DNA from: Roseicitreum antarcticum
GTDB lineage: Bacteria; Pseudomonadota; Alphaproteobacteria; Rhodobacterales; Rhodobacteraceae
DNA length: 64,000 nt
Direction: 5' to 3'
Assembly (NCBI RefSeq): GCF_014681765.1
Contig: NZ_CP061500.1
Coordinates: 1-64,000, forward strand
How positions within the stretch are numbered: position 1 is the first letter of the stretch; every line of letters starts with the position of its first letter. The notes beneath the pieces are model-generated. The model did no database searches. It was not told the DNA's origin and saw nothing but the letters and a program-made list of their open reading frames with translations. The position numbers were made by a program, and so were the translations under genes. Positions 1 through 8,880 of this stretch are shown piece after piece.

Positions 1-108
1 GATGCCATCTTGCAAGGATACAGCGTCTTCCGACAAATTCGCCAACACAACGGCGGAATTGTTATCGGCGACCGCAACGAAAGGACGCTGCGCTTCAAGG
101 CAATGTGA
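1..108 (+). CDS. C-terminal end of an unknown protein (partial)
   Basis: Frame 1 is open from the first base to a TGA at 106-108, giving the last 35 residues of a protein that begins outside the window. The tail is hydrophilic and ends in RTLRFKAM. I do not recognise the family. It lies 28 bases upstream of the uracil-DNA-glycosylase-like gene on the same strand, so the two may share a transcript. Confidence 0.45.
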   Translation, partial: DAILQGYSVFRQIRQHNGGIVIGDRNERTLRFKAM

Positions 109-136
109 TCCGAGAAAACGGGTGAGGCAGTAGACC

Positions 137-820
137 ATGGGAACCGGAGCCATTCTGCGGGCGATAACTGAGTTGCGCTTTGAAAACACATTCAATCCCT
201 ATGTCGACCGATGCCCGGTCCATGATTTAGAGAGCGCACCAGCCATGAGGCGTGATTATCTTAGCGTCATGCTTGACCGTGCGGTGGTGAGCGATATCGA
301 TGCCATTTGGGTCGGTCGCGATTTGGGATATCGCGGAGGTCGACGCACCGGGCTGGCGCTCACTGATGACGTGCATTACGCCGACCACCTGTCGCGTTGG
401 GACCTGTCGGTGCAGCGCCCGACCATCGGCGAACCCGTGGCCGAGCGCACGGCGACCGTGATCTGGGATATCCTGTCGCGTCTGGACGTGCCCATCTTCA
501 TGTGGAATGTATTTCCCCTGCATCCGCATGACCCAGGCGATCCCTTCACCAACCGTGCGCATAATGCGCGGGAACGGCGCGCGGGGGTGGATATTCTGAT
601 GGCCATCATTAAGGTCTTACAACCTCGCCGAATTGTCGCGTTGGGCAATGATGCATTTACCGCGCTTGCTGACACCTTCGGACCAGATCGCTTACACAAA
701 GCGCGTCACCCCAGCTATGGGGGGCAGACAGAGTTTCTTGCTACCATGAAGTCTATGTATGCTAGTGAGATGCGTCCGGATCGGCTCGACCTCTTCAGCC
801 ATGCAAATTGTGCAAGTTGA
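137..820 (+). CDS. uracil-DNA glycosylase superfamily protein
   Basis: This 227-residue protein shows the hallmarks of the uracil-DNA glycosylase fold. A glycine-rich active-site segment with GYRGGRRTG lies at residues 64-72, a WNVFPLHPH block with Asn124 at about 123-131, and a C-terminal HPSYGG motif at 191-196, which corresponds to the minor-groove/leucine loop. The expected role is removal of uracil or a related damaged base from DNA in the cytoplasm. It is not a canonical family-1 Ung; I place it only at superfamily level. The ATG at 137 follows a weak purine stretch. It may be co-transcribed with the partial gene before it. An IS element separates it from the TIR operon downstream, so a role in the same defence island is possible but inferred. 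Confidence 0.8.
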   Translation: MGTGAILRAITELRFENTFNPYVDRCPVHDLESAPAMRRDYLSVMLDRAVVSDIDAIWVGRDLGYRGGRRTGLALTDDVHYADHLSRWDLSVQRPTIGEPVAERTATVIWDILSRLDVPIFMWNVFPLHPHDPGDPFTNRAHNARERRAGVDILMAIIKVLQPRRIVALGNDAFTALADTFGPDRLHKARHPSYGGQTEFLATMKSMYASEMRPDRLDLFSHANCAS

Positions 821-1024
821 GCCTAAAATGCAGCGATGTCCACGGAAACACCACAACGGTTGCCGATGCTCCGAGCGACCGCAATCTCACACTGAGAAGC
901 TCTTCGTTCTTATTTCGCGCTGCACGAACAGCCGGTTTACAGTAGCCTTTTTTGGAGCAAGCGGTAGCTTTGAGCAGGAATCCGTTACGCGTCCGAGCCC
1001 CCCCCCGAGATTAGTCAGCCCTAG

Positions 1025-1887
1025 GGTCAGGACTCGTTGTCGGTTCATAGCCAGAACATGACGGTTGCAGCGAGAGTGATGGCGGATAGGAAGACCTTCG
1101 GGCACCTGTCGTAGCGCGTTGCAACCCTGCGCCAATCCTTCAGCCGACCGAACATTATCTCGATCCTGTTGCGGCGTTTGTATTGGCGCTTGTCGTATTT
1201 GACGGGCTTGGCGCGAGACTTCCGGCCTGGGATGCAGGGCTTTATCCCCTTGTCTTTCAACGCATCTCTGAACCAGTCGGCGTCGTAGCCTCGGTCTGCC
1301 AGCAGCCACTCAGCCTTTGGCAAACTGCCCAGCAGGGCGGCCGCGCCGGTGTAGTCGCTGACCTGGCCCGCAGTCATGAAGAAGCGGATCGGGCGGCCAT
1401 CAGCATCGGTGACGGCATGCAGCTTGGTGTTCATGCCGCCTTTCGTCCGGCCGATCAACCGACCCCGCTGGTCGTCAGACCCCCCTTTTTCGACCGCAGG
1501 CTGGTCGCCGTGCGGTGTGCCTTGAGATAGGTCGCGTCGATCATCACCGTCTTCGGAACGGCCGCCTCGGCGGCCAGCCCTTCCATCATCCGGGCGAAGA
1601 TGCCCTTGTCACCCCATCGCTTCCATCGGTTGTAGAGCGTCTTCGGCGGGCCATATTCCTTCGGCGCATCACACCACCGCAAGCCATTGCGATTGATAAA
1701 GATTATGCCGCTCAGAACGCGGCAGTCATCGACGCGCGGCACGCCGTGGCTCTTCGGGAAAAACGGCCGAAGCCGGGCCATCTGTGCTTCGGTCAGCCAG
1801 AAAAGATTGCTCATCGTCACCCCCATCAGTTCGGGAGCTTGAATCACGCTACCAAGGTCACCTCAAGCAAATCAATGGGTCCTGACC
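1025..1887 (-). mobile_element. IS5 family element, IS427 type
   Basis: The ends are imperfect inverted repeats starting GGTCAGGAC, matching at 13 of 15 bases. Both flanks carry CTAG (1021-1024 and 1888-1891), the usual target duplication of this group. The element is 863 bp and encodes a two-frame transposase. It looks structurally intact. Confidence 0.85.
1045..1814 (-). CDS. IS5/IS427 transposase in two frames
   Basis: The transposase is encoded in two overlapping minus-strand frames. The first runs from an ATG at 1814 (MSNLFWLTEAQ, helix-turn-helix part, ending at 1455). The second, 1458 to 1045, carries the DDE catalytic core, including GRTKGGMNTKLH, LLADRGYD and RRRNRIE motifs. The overlap contains an A5G6 run on the coding strand, the typical site for programmed frameshifting in IS427 elements, so a fused product is expected. 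It moves the element by cut-and-paste. I see no other lesion, so it may be active. Confidence 0.85.
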
Positions 1888-2439
1888 CTAGACTGGTGAA
1901 TATGAGGCCATGCTTTTCGCCGCTACAGATCGCTTCGGCTACTGCAGTTAAGCTTTCAACATAGCTGGCGAGGACGTAGGGTACACCATAGGAAATACGC
2001 GACCGACCGTGTGAATTCGGACAAGAAGGATGAATTGGAGCGGTGAGGAAATGATCGGAAGCCCCTTCAATCAAGTGCGACCTGTGCGACGAGATGTGTT
2101 CGTCAGCTATCATCACGGCGGCGACCAAACCTACTACGACAGCCTTTCCGGAACGATGCATGATCGTTTGCGACTTTTCACCGACAATTCGCTGGAGAGG
2201 CGGATCAACAGCAGCAACCATAACTACATCATGCGGCGCATCCGTGAAAACTACCTTCATGGCAGCTCCTGCACCATCGTGCTCTGCGGCGCGAATACGT
2301 GGCGACGTAAGTACGTTGATTGGGAGATTCAGGCGTCATTGGCCCAACAGATGGGATTGGTCGGTATTTGGCTTCCGACATTGTCACTGCTACCCAATAA
2401 CGGCACAGAGAAGCCATCGCGCCTTCAGGACAATATCGA

Positions 2440-3831
2440 TAGATGGGATGGTTGCCGCCCTCCCCGACGGCATCGCAATGTGCCAACATGTCGGTAGTGA
2501 AACCACATATGAAGCGGAGAGGACGGCAAAGTGAATGATATGATAATCGGCGTAGATTTGGCAAAGTCCATTTTCCAGGTTCACGGGGCGTTGATGGCGA
2601 CCGGGGAGATCCAGTTCAAAAAGAAGCTGACGCGTGAACAGTTCCGTGTGTTCATGCCGAAGCTGGCCCCGAGCGTGGTTATCTTCGAAGCCTGCGGCAG
2701 CGCGAACTACTGGGCAGGCCAAATGGAAGCGATGGGTCATCAGGCCAAGCTGATCGCTCCGCAGTTTGTTCGGCCTTTCGTGAAGCGCCACAAAAAGAAT
2801 GATGCAGCCGACGCAGATGCGATCATCATCGCTGCGCGCCAGCCTGAGATGCTGTTTGTCACGCCAAAGACGGTTGATCAGCAGGCGCGGGCTGCCTTGT
2901 TCCGGGGCCGGAGCGATTGATTAGCAACGCACAGAAGACGTGAACGCTGTTCGTGCAATTCTCTATGAACACGGTCACGTCTTTCCAATCGGCATAGGGC
3001 ACATCAAGCGCATGCAAGACTTGGTTTGAATCAGAGACCTGCGACTTGTGCGGCATCGTCCGTGAAGAGTGTCGGGACCTTCTGGCACAGATCGCAGAGA
3101 AGACGGCGCGCATCAATCGCGTGACGGGAAACTCAAGGAACTGGCCGCTCAGTCGGATACGGCGCGACGCGTGCAAACCCTGCCCGGAGTCGGGCCATTG
3201 ACGGCTCTGGCCGTTGAAGCCTTCGCGCCCGACATGTCTCAGTTCAAGAGAGGGCGCGACTTTGCGGCCTGGCTGGGTCTTGTCCCACGCCAACATTCTT
3301 CAGGCGGCAAGAACGTCGGCCGGATCTCCAAGGCTGGACAGGCCGATATCCGTCGGCTTCTGATCATTGGTGCAATGAGTCGGATTATCGGCCGCGCGCG
3401 CCATAAGATACCGGCGGAGAGCTGGATCGGTCGCATCTTGGAGCGGAAGCCGAAGCTTCTGGTCGGGATCGCGCTTGCGAACAAGATGGCGCGTCAGATC
3501 TGGGCGATGCTGACGAAGAACGAGGATTACAGAGATCCGACGCTGGCGGCTACGGCATGAGCTACATGTCGTAATCAGCCAGAGTCGGGGCCAAGGGGAG
3601 TGTGAGAAGACGACGACCTGAATGGGCACAATGATCGAACAGATCTGGGTCAGGAAAACCAGTTGTCCACTATGCGCTTATAGCGCGCTCGATAGATTTG
3701 GACCTGATCCGCAGATCACCATCCCGGCCCGCGGCTTCTGGAAATGCCGCACAACGAGGCCTGAAAGAAGTTCGCACTCGATCACACGCCAAGACTGTCA
3801 AAACTTCTTGCATTACGGGCGGCAACCAAAG
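2440..3831 (+). mobile_element. IS110 family element (IS1111-like)
   Basis: The element sits inside the TIR gene. Its limits are inferred from where TIR homology stops and resumes. Near both ends there is an inverted repeat TGGTTGCCGCCC (2449-2460 and 3817-3828, inverted), a few bases inside the junctions, as in the IS1111 group. It encodes an IS110-type transposase. No clear target duplication is visible, which is normal for the family. Confidence 0.7.
2531..3560 (+). pseudogene. IS110 family transposase, frameshifted
   Basis: The N-terminal DEDD part (2531-2920) begins MNDMIIGVDLAKSIFQVHG and includes the conserved KNDAADADAI block, which carries catalytic acidic residues. The C-terminal transposase_20 domain (3069-3560) includes LPGVGPLTALA and FAAWLGLVPRQ. 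The middle (2900-3070) can be followed only by changing frame more than once and contains a stop, so a full-length protein cannot be made. It is a decayed DEDD transposase unless the sequence has errors there. Confidence 0.8.
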
Positions 3832-3966
3832 AAGTGGATATGCCGTTTGGATTTCGTGGAGCGTTATTGTGGCCAATCTGATGACACTTACTGATGCCAT
3901 TGAGCAAGCGAATGCCACATCCAAAAGGTTGATTGTTAATTCGCAGACTCGAATGGAACTCAACAG

Positions 3967-5148
3967 ATGAGTGCGGCTGCAGGATCGCCTGCTACCCACC
4001 GCGTCCTAGACCTGCTTCGTATCCACGTCGTATGGGCAGATGGATCGGATGATGGCGCGCGGATTGCCGAGCTCGTGTCGAAGCATTTCGACGGAATAGG
4101 TATGGAACGGGACGGCGTTGCTTACCGGGTGCCGGTCCGGTTTGCCAGTACACCGTGGGATAGTTCATCGCCCCTTCCCACTGGCATTGATCTTGACCGT
4201 GCTGAACATAACGCGATCATACTACTCCACGATGATGTTATGCAGGAGAATGTCGACGGGTGGAACGGTTATATCCATCGGACAAGGGAGGCGATCGTTG
4301 CGCGCCGCAATGTCGACTTCATCATTCCGTTCGGCAGCCCTTCTGGCGATCCCGCATTGCCGTCTGATGCTGCGGCCAATGTTCAGTACGTGTACCGGAA
4401 GAAGTGGGCAAACGAGGGAATGCCAGTTGCGGCCCGAGATAGTCGGCTGCTCCTGCACACAATCTATCAGATTCGGCGCCAGCTGGCGCTCTTGGGAGGT
4501 GGAGACGGGCAGGAGAGGATCTTCGTCAGCCATGCGAAAGCGGACGGCGATGCTACCGCCTCTGCGGTCGTCGCTTTCGTGAACGACAAAACTCAAGACG
4601 TTCCACTACATACTTTTTACGACGCGAAGGAGCTGAACCCCGGAGAGGATTTTAGCCACCGCTTCGAGGAGGAGATCGGTGCAGGCACGCTTCTCGCAAT
4701 CGTTTCTGACGCTTACGACTCTAGACCTTGGTGCGTATTCGAGCTCACTACAGCAAAGCGAAAGCGGCGCCCGATCGTTCTCGCCGATGTTGGTCAAAGG
4801 CGAACCAGTCGCACCTATCCCTACGGAGCCAATCTTCCTAAGGTCCGGATCTCTCCGACGCCCGGAGGTACAGAATGGATCGAGCCGCTATTGGTTGAGG
4901 TACTGTCAGAGGGATTGCGCTGTGACATGTTCGAGAGGCACGCCGCACGTGTAATCGACGATCCCGACAAGGCGCTAATGTTACCCCGCCCACCAGAGCT
5001 CTTCGACGTGGTAGACGCAGATAAGCTGCCGGAGATCATCGTCTATCCCGACCCACCTCTGGGTGAGATCGAGGAGAGTCTATTGATCAAGGCTCTCAAG
5101 GTGATGTCACCCTCGACACGCTTGACTACGCTGGGGGAGCTATCATGA
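3967..5148 (+). CDS. TIR-domain protein with a second TIR-like N-terminal domain
   Basis: This is a 393-residue cytoplasmic protein. Residues about 185-330 form a recognisable TIR domain: RIFVSHAKADG at the first strand, FYDAKELNPGEDF, LLAIVSDAY, then RPWCVFEL. In the last motif Cys256 and Glu259 match the W-C-x-x-E catalytic position of NAD-cleaving TIR domains. Residues about 12-140 (LRIHVVWADGSDD, AIILLHDDVM) look like a second, divergent TIR or similar Rossmann-like domain without that glutamate. The ATG overlaps the stop of the ThsB-like gene (ATGA), and its own stop overlaps the SLOG gene, so all three are translationally coupled. The likely role is an NADase effector or signal-making enzyme in anti-phage defence. 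Function is inferred from fold and context. Confidence 0.75.
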   Translation: MSAAAGSPATHRVLDLLRIHVVWADGSDDGARIAELVSKHFDGIGMERDGVAYRVPVRFASTPWDSSSPLPTGIDLDRAEHNAIILLHDDVMQENVDGWNGYIHRTREAIVARRNVDFIIPFGSPSGDPALPSDAAANVQYVYRKKWANEGMPVAARDSRLLLHTIYQIRRQLALLGGGDGQERIFVSHAKADGDATASAVVAFVNDKTQDVPLHTFYDAKELNPGEDFSHRFEEEIGAGTLLAIVSDAYDSRPWCVFELTTAKRKRRPIVLADVGQRRTSRTYPYGANLPKVRISPTPGGTEWIEPLLVEVLSEGLRCDMFERHAARVIDDPDKALMLPRPPELFDVVDADKLPEIIVYPDPPLGEIEESLLIKALKVMSPSTRLTTLGELS

Positions 5149-6026
5149 CGACACTCAAGGGTCGGTCAGTCGCACTTTCGGTTAGCGATGCACCTGACCG
5201 GGCCCGACTAGGCTTGCCTGCGCGGGAGGTCGATCGTGCGCTATTCTCTATCTGCACCGTGTTGGTCCGTGCCGGCGCGAAAATTGTCTACGCAGGCAAT
5301 CTCGATCCCAAAGGCCTGACCTTTAGCATGTTCAGGCATTTGACAGGTGCCTACGCTACAGCCCATGGAGCGTCGTTCGTCCACATCGTGCCTGAGCCGA
5401 TTCTGCGCAGCGCCTCTTTCGATGGGCTTGTCTCCGCGTTGCGAGAAGGAGCAGCAGTCGTTGAGACGCTGATACATATTGAAGACGACCTGCTTCCGAT
5501 TCGGGCTGTTGAAGATGGTTTGCGTATCGGTAAAGGCCAATCAAGGATCAGGCTCTATGATGACGCCCAGTTCAGAAATTGGCTCAATGAGAGAAATACT
5601 GTCGATGGCGTGACCGCGTTTTCCTTAGCGCGGAAAGCTATGACCGATGTTTCGGATGCGCGCGTCCTTCTCGGCGGCAAGATGGGTTTGTTGAATGATC
5701 CCAGCGACGCATACCAGGGAGCCATGCCCGGCATCGTCGAAGAGGCGATTCTTGCTCTCGAAGCGGGCCTGCCGTGTGTGCCCTTAGGTGCTTTTGGTGG
5801 TGCTGCCAGAGACGTGGCCATTGCGCTCAACCTCTTGGATCAGTCGAAGCGCGTTCCGCGTGGAGAGCAGTTGCCCACCTATGGACCTTCTCTCGAACAG
5901 GTCGCTGCCTTGCGAGACAGCATACCCGGTACGCTGCGGCCAATATTGGCGGAGCTTGCTGACGATGATCGTGGCGAGCCAATGGCCTATGAGGTCGCCC
6001 ATACTCTGGAGCGTTGGCTGAGCTAG
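5145..6026 (+). CDS. SLOG-domain protein, putative nucleotide-signal sensor
   Basis: This 293-residue protein starts with a Rossmann-like SLOG pattern: a first strand VALSVSDAPD, a helix, then GAKIVYAGNLDPKGLTF, the glycine-rich turn where SLOG/LOG proteins bind nucleotide ligands. A later segment with RVLLGGKMG (about 180) and PGIVEEAILALEAGLP fits the second half of the fold. SLOG domains in Thoeris ThsA bind the TIR-made signal. Here the SLOG is a stand-alone protein whose ATG overlaps the stop of the TIR gene. The likely role is to sense a TIR product and control the TIR effector. I see no transmembrane segment, Sir2 or nuclease domain. Exact SLOG subfamily is uncertain. Confidence 0.7.
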   Translation: MTTLKGRSVALSVSDAPDRARLGLPAREVDRALFSICTVLVRAGAKIVYAGNLDPKGLTFSMFRHLTGAYATAHGASFVHIVPEPILRSASFDGLVSALREGAAVVETLIHIEDDLLPIRAVEDGLRIGKGQSRIRLYDDAQFRNWLNERNTVDGVTAFSLARKAMTDVSDARVLLGGKMGLLNDPSDAYQGAMPGIVEEAILALEAGLPCVPLGAFGGAARDVAIALNLLDQSKRVPRGEQLPTYGPSLEQVAALRDSIPGTLRPILAELADDDRGEPMAYEVAHTLERWLS

Positions 6027-6274
6027 AAGGCAAGCGCCCGCACCTCGGAGAGGGGAGGTAAAATGCTGCATGTCCGCTTTCTGATGCCTCATTCCTTTTA
6101 GCCGAATGTGAATTTCCGGCCCTGACCCGGTCATTCGTCCACTCAACAGCGAGCGATCGCTTTCCGCCCTTCTAAAGGTCCGGGAAGGTGTTTGTCGTGC
6201 AAACCCAACTCTATTGCCTGCGCACCTTTGAAGACTGTATCCGATGGGCGACAAGCCCGGAGGCGCGTCCGCGC

Positions 6275-7716
6275 CGGGAATGTCCCGCTCGATGTTGAAA
6301 AGCGCGACGGGGGACGCTGCTGATTTCAGGGTTACGCGGCATCTGCCACCTGGTCAACGGCGTCTTCGGGTTTGGAGCGATGCTTCTCCAGTGCTGCCTT
6401 GAGGACGGGCAATTGCTTGTGGGCCTTGAGGCGACGAAAGCCCTTGGCGGCCTCGAGCATGCCCGCAGCGGTCCAGCGCAGCGCCATTTTCGCGTCGCGC
6501 CAGCGCTTCACGTTCCGGCAGACCTGTCTGATCACCGCGTTCATAGACTCGACGATGTTTGTCGAAGCCAGTGAGCGGCGCAGTTCGGGCGGCAGGCCGA
6601 GGCGGGTCACGGTGAGGATCTCGTCGAGGCCCTCGAGGATGCTCTTCGACACGCCGGGCGCCTCGAGTTCGAGGCGGCGCGCGAGGGTGCGCAGAAGACG
6701 TTCGGCCTTGTCGGCATCATCGAGCTCCCAGGCCTGGCGCAGGGCGCGGCGGACAGCGGCGTGAAGCTTGGGATTGAGTCGCTCGGTGATGTTGCGAGCC
6801 TTGTGGACCTGGCAGCGCTGGATCGGAATGTCCGCGCCAAAGGTCCGGCGGATCGCCTTGGTCAGGGCCTTGGCCATCTACGATGAACAGCCGACAGACT
6901 GCGGGTTCGAGCCCACGCTCGATCAGGTTGTCCAACAACGCCTGCACGGTCGCAGCGTTCTCCGTCGCGCCTTCGACCACGCCCAGGGTGTTTCCGGCCG
7001 TCGGCATCGATCCCGATCGCGCCCAGCATCAGCAGGTTGTCCCCATGTGCAGACCATCGATCTGGATCACCAGCAGGTCGAGCGCAGACAGATCAGAGGC
7101 CATCCATGCGTCCATGCGCGCCTGGGTCAGCGCCTTGAACCGCCGTGAGACTGCGGATTTCGACAGCCCCGATCCCGCCTCGGACGGCACCCGGCCTCGG
7201 GCAGACGCACGGCGCGGCCGACTTTGCGCGTGGCGACATTCATCAGCATCAGGCTCATCGCCCATTGCTCCAGCCAGCCGGCCTGCGCAGCTTCCTGCCA
7301 GCTTGGCAGCGACAGCTCCTTGCCGGTGGTTTTTGATCGCACCCGCGGACGCTCCAGTTCCACCTTGCCACCGTGAAAGCCCACCGGGCCCCGCGTGCGG
7401 CCCCAGCGATACCCCTGCTTGTCGGCACTGCGCGCATGCGGGGCCCCGGCCAGCGCCGTCGCGTCCTCCTCCAGCATCTGCGTCAGGCTGGCGAGACCCG
7501 CGACCAGGCAGAACCGCTCGAAGCTCGCCCCGACCGCATCACGGGCCTCTTCGACTGCCGCCGTCAGCTCGGCCTTGCTGGCCAGGGCCAGCGGGGATGT
7601 GGTAGATGTTTTCATGGTGTTGCTCTCCATCTGGATTGAACACCCCGAGCCTACGGCTCAGGGAGAGCAACGCCACCCTTCAGATAACGAACTTCAACAT
7701 CGGTCGGGACATTCCC
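6275..7716 (-). mobile_element. IS256 family element, copy 1 (degraded)
   Basis: The terminal inverted repeats begin GGGAATGTCCCG and extend about 24 bp with two mismatches. The element is flanked by an exact 8-bp target duplication TCCGCGCC (6267-6274 and 7717-7724). It is nearly identical to the copy at 42017-43463 but lies in the opposite orientation. Confidence 0.9.
6332..7615 (-). pseudogene. IS256 transposase with several frameshifts
   Basis: Compared by eye with the intact copy at 42118-43407, this gene has four small deletions on the coding strand. There is one G lost near 7190 and one near 7042, and dinucleotides lost near 6987 and 6871. The frame therefore breaks into three pieces (7615-7127, 7007-6717, 6877-6332). 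The C-terminal piece retains the IS256/Mutator DDE features, such as SLASTNIVESMN. The product should be inactive. All four losses fall in short G/C repeats, so sequencing error must be considered beside true decay. Confidence 0.85.
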
Positions 7717-7754
7717 TCCGCGCCGCGCTCGAACCCGTTGAGGTAACCGTGGGC

Positions 7755-7919
7755 TTAAGCCCACGGGTCGATCTCAACCAGAACCTGCACCTCGTCTCCG
7801 TCGATTTCATCGGCGGGGACAGCGCCAAAGGTTCCATCCCCGGCTTGAAAGACGACGATCAAGACCATGAGCGTGGCGGCGAGGGAGGCGGCGAAGGCGT
7901 GTGCATCTTTGCGGGACAT
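7755..7919 (-). CDS. small exported or membrane-anchored protein
   Basis: This is a 54-residue frame starting MSRKDAHAFAASLAATLMV. A short basic start is followed by a hydrophobic segment (about 9-24), then an acidic tail rich in D and E. That fits a signal peptide or single N-terminal anchor. The frame can be extended upstream, but this ATG gives the only sensible N-terminus. It ends 31 bases before the IS256 target duplication and is not interrupted. No family is recognised. Confidence 0.45.
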   Translation of the reverse strand: MSRKDAHAFAASLAATLMVLIVVFQAGDGTFGAVPADEIDGDEVQVLVEIDPWA

Positions 7920-8306
7920 CTGTTTGGCTCCTGTCTTGGAGGCGGGGGACCATCCCCCGCGCGACAGAACCTCGAAGGCCCGAATACTGGCTGACATCAC
8001 CGGGTGCGTTCGGCTCGTCCGAATCCGCCCGGCGGCACGGGCTTGCCCGTAGTCCGACCCCTCGCGGCTTGATCTCGAAGACAGGGTTTGGGCCAAGGAA
8101 GGGAATGGCGAGCGGGGGATGGTGCCCTGACGACTGGAGCCTGTTGTCCCGCTGATGCTAGGCACCCCGCCAGCCTCCCGGCCAGGCTCGTGGTTGAAGG
8201 CCGCCGTCCTCGGGGATGGATCCTTGGTGCCCTGCGAACTCAAAGGACGAGGTTGTGATGGTTGAAGAGCCTACCCTTCGGCAGGCCCCTCACGCTTCAT
8301 GCTGGC
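7920..8306. other. gene-free stretch with a strong hairpin
   Basis: I see no convincing gene here. At 7942-7960 there is a perfect hairpin (GCGGGGGA, loop CCA, TCCCCCGC) in the leader of the small gene ending at 7755. It could be a terminator-like or attenuating structure, but no T-run follows it on the minus strand. Confidence 0.4.
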
Positions 8307-8780
8307 TTAGGCGGCAAGGTCCGCGTCCCCTACCCTATCGCCTTCAAAATCGCCGACGATCTCCAGCCGCGCGTTGCGATAGCCTTCCTTGGCGATCCAG
8401 AGTTCAGCCGCCGTGACGGACTCGGCCAGATGCAGCAACTCCGTGCTGCCGCCGAATTCCAGCAGGACGCGCACCTGCCCGGCTTTCGGTTCCTCTGCCA
8501 CCTCGAAGACCAAGGCGCTGTCGGCCGAATGGCTGCGCATGATGGTGACGAGGATCACTCCGTCAGAGGCGAAGTTGCCTTCGTGGAGCGTGAACGACGC
8601 TGGAGCTGTCCAAGTCGGATAGGCGCGCGGTGGTTCCTTCTTCACAAGGAGCCCCATTCCGTTCGATCGTTCCCATGCCGCGAGCTTCTTGGTGAACCGC
8701 GCAGGCGGCTTTGGGCTGCCGTCGGTGTAGCGAATGAGCGCCCCAAGGGTCGTGGTATCGATGATGGTTGTTGCAGACAT
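8307..8780 (-). CDS. hypothetical plasmid backbone protein
   Basis: This 157-residue soluble protein starts MSATTIIDTTTLGALIRYTDG, with a good ribosome-binding site (AGGAAGAGGAA) just before the ATG at 8780. It is rich in beta-type segments and has no signal peptide or membrane helix. I do not recognise a domain. It lies downstream of the ParB-like gene on the same strand but is separated from it by a hairpin, so it probably has its own promoter in the AT-rich 8790-8845 region. Confidence 0.6.
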   Translation of the reverse strand: MSATTIIDTTTLGALIRYTDGSPKPPARFTKKLAAWERSNGMGLLVKKEPPRAYPTWTAPASFTLHEGNFASDGVILVTIMRSHSADSALVFEVAEEPKAGQVRVLLEFGGSTELLHLAESVTAAELWIAKEGYRNARLEIVGDFEGDRVGDADLAA

Positions 8781-8846
8781 GATTCCTCTTCCTGAATGCG
8801 AGAACTTGCACTCATCATATTGATATTGTTAGGGTATATGGTGATT

Positions 8847-8868
8847 GGGGGCAGGGTTACCTGCCCCC
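8847..8868 (-). terminator. hairpin downstream of the ParB-like gene
   Basis: A 9-bp perfect stem (GGGGGCAGG, loop GTTA, CCTGCCCCC) lies 13 bases after the stop of the ParB-like gene. No clear T-run follows, so termination is likely but not certain. Confidence 0.45.
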
Positions 8869-8880
8869 GGCTAGTCGACG

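Larger units (their letters stand above)
887..2025 (-). pseudogene. reading frame interrupted by the IS427-type element
   Basis: On the minus strand, the sequence right of the IS (about 2025 down to 1888) and left of it (1020 down to 887) join into one open frame once the IS and one copy of its CTAG target duplication are removed. The right part encodes a protein-like stretch around GVPYVLASYVESL and the left part ends in a TGA at 887-889. The upstream limit is unclear because the frame continues antisense through the TIR gene. The family is not recognised. Its being a real former gene is an inference from the in-frame rejoining. Confidence 0.35.
2051..3970 (+). pseudogene. ThsB-like TIR-domain gene split by IS110-type insertion
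   Basis: The 5' part (2051 to about 2438; an alternative ATG is at 2030) encodes a TIR-like domain of the ThsB type (formerly DUF1863). It has DVFVSYHH at the first strand, SSCTIVLCG, RKYVDWEI and a terminal PSRLQDNI. The 3' part (about 3832-3970) resumes with SGYAVWISW and ends at a TGA that overlaps the next ATG. PSRLQDNI followed by SGYA is how this family normally reads, so the halves once formed one protein of roughly 180 residues. In Thoeris systems the ThsB TIR protein senses phage and makes an NAD-derived signal. Here the gene should be inactive unless the insertion excises. It is the first gene of the TIR/TIR/SLOG operon. Confidence 0.75.
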
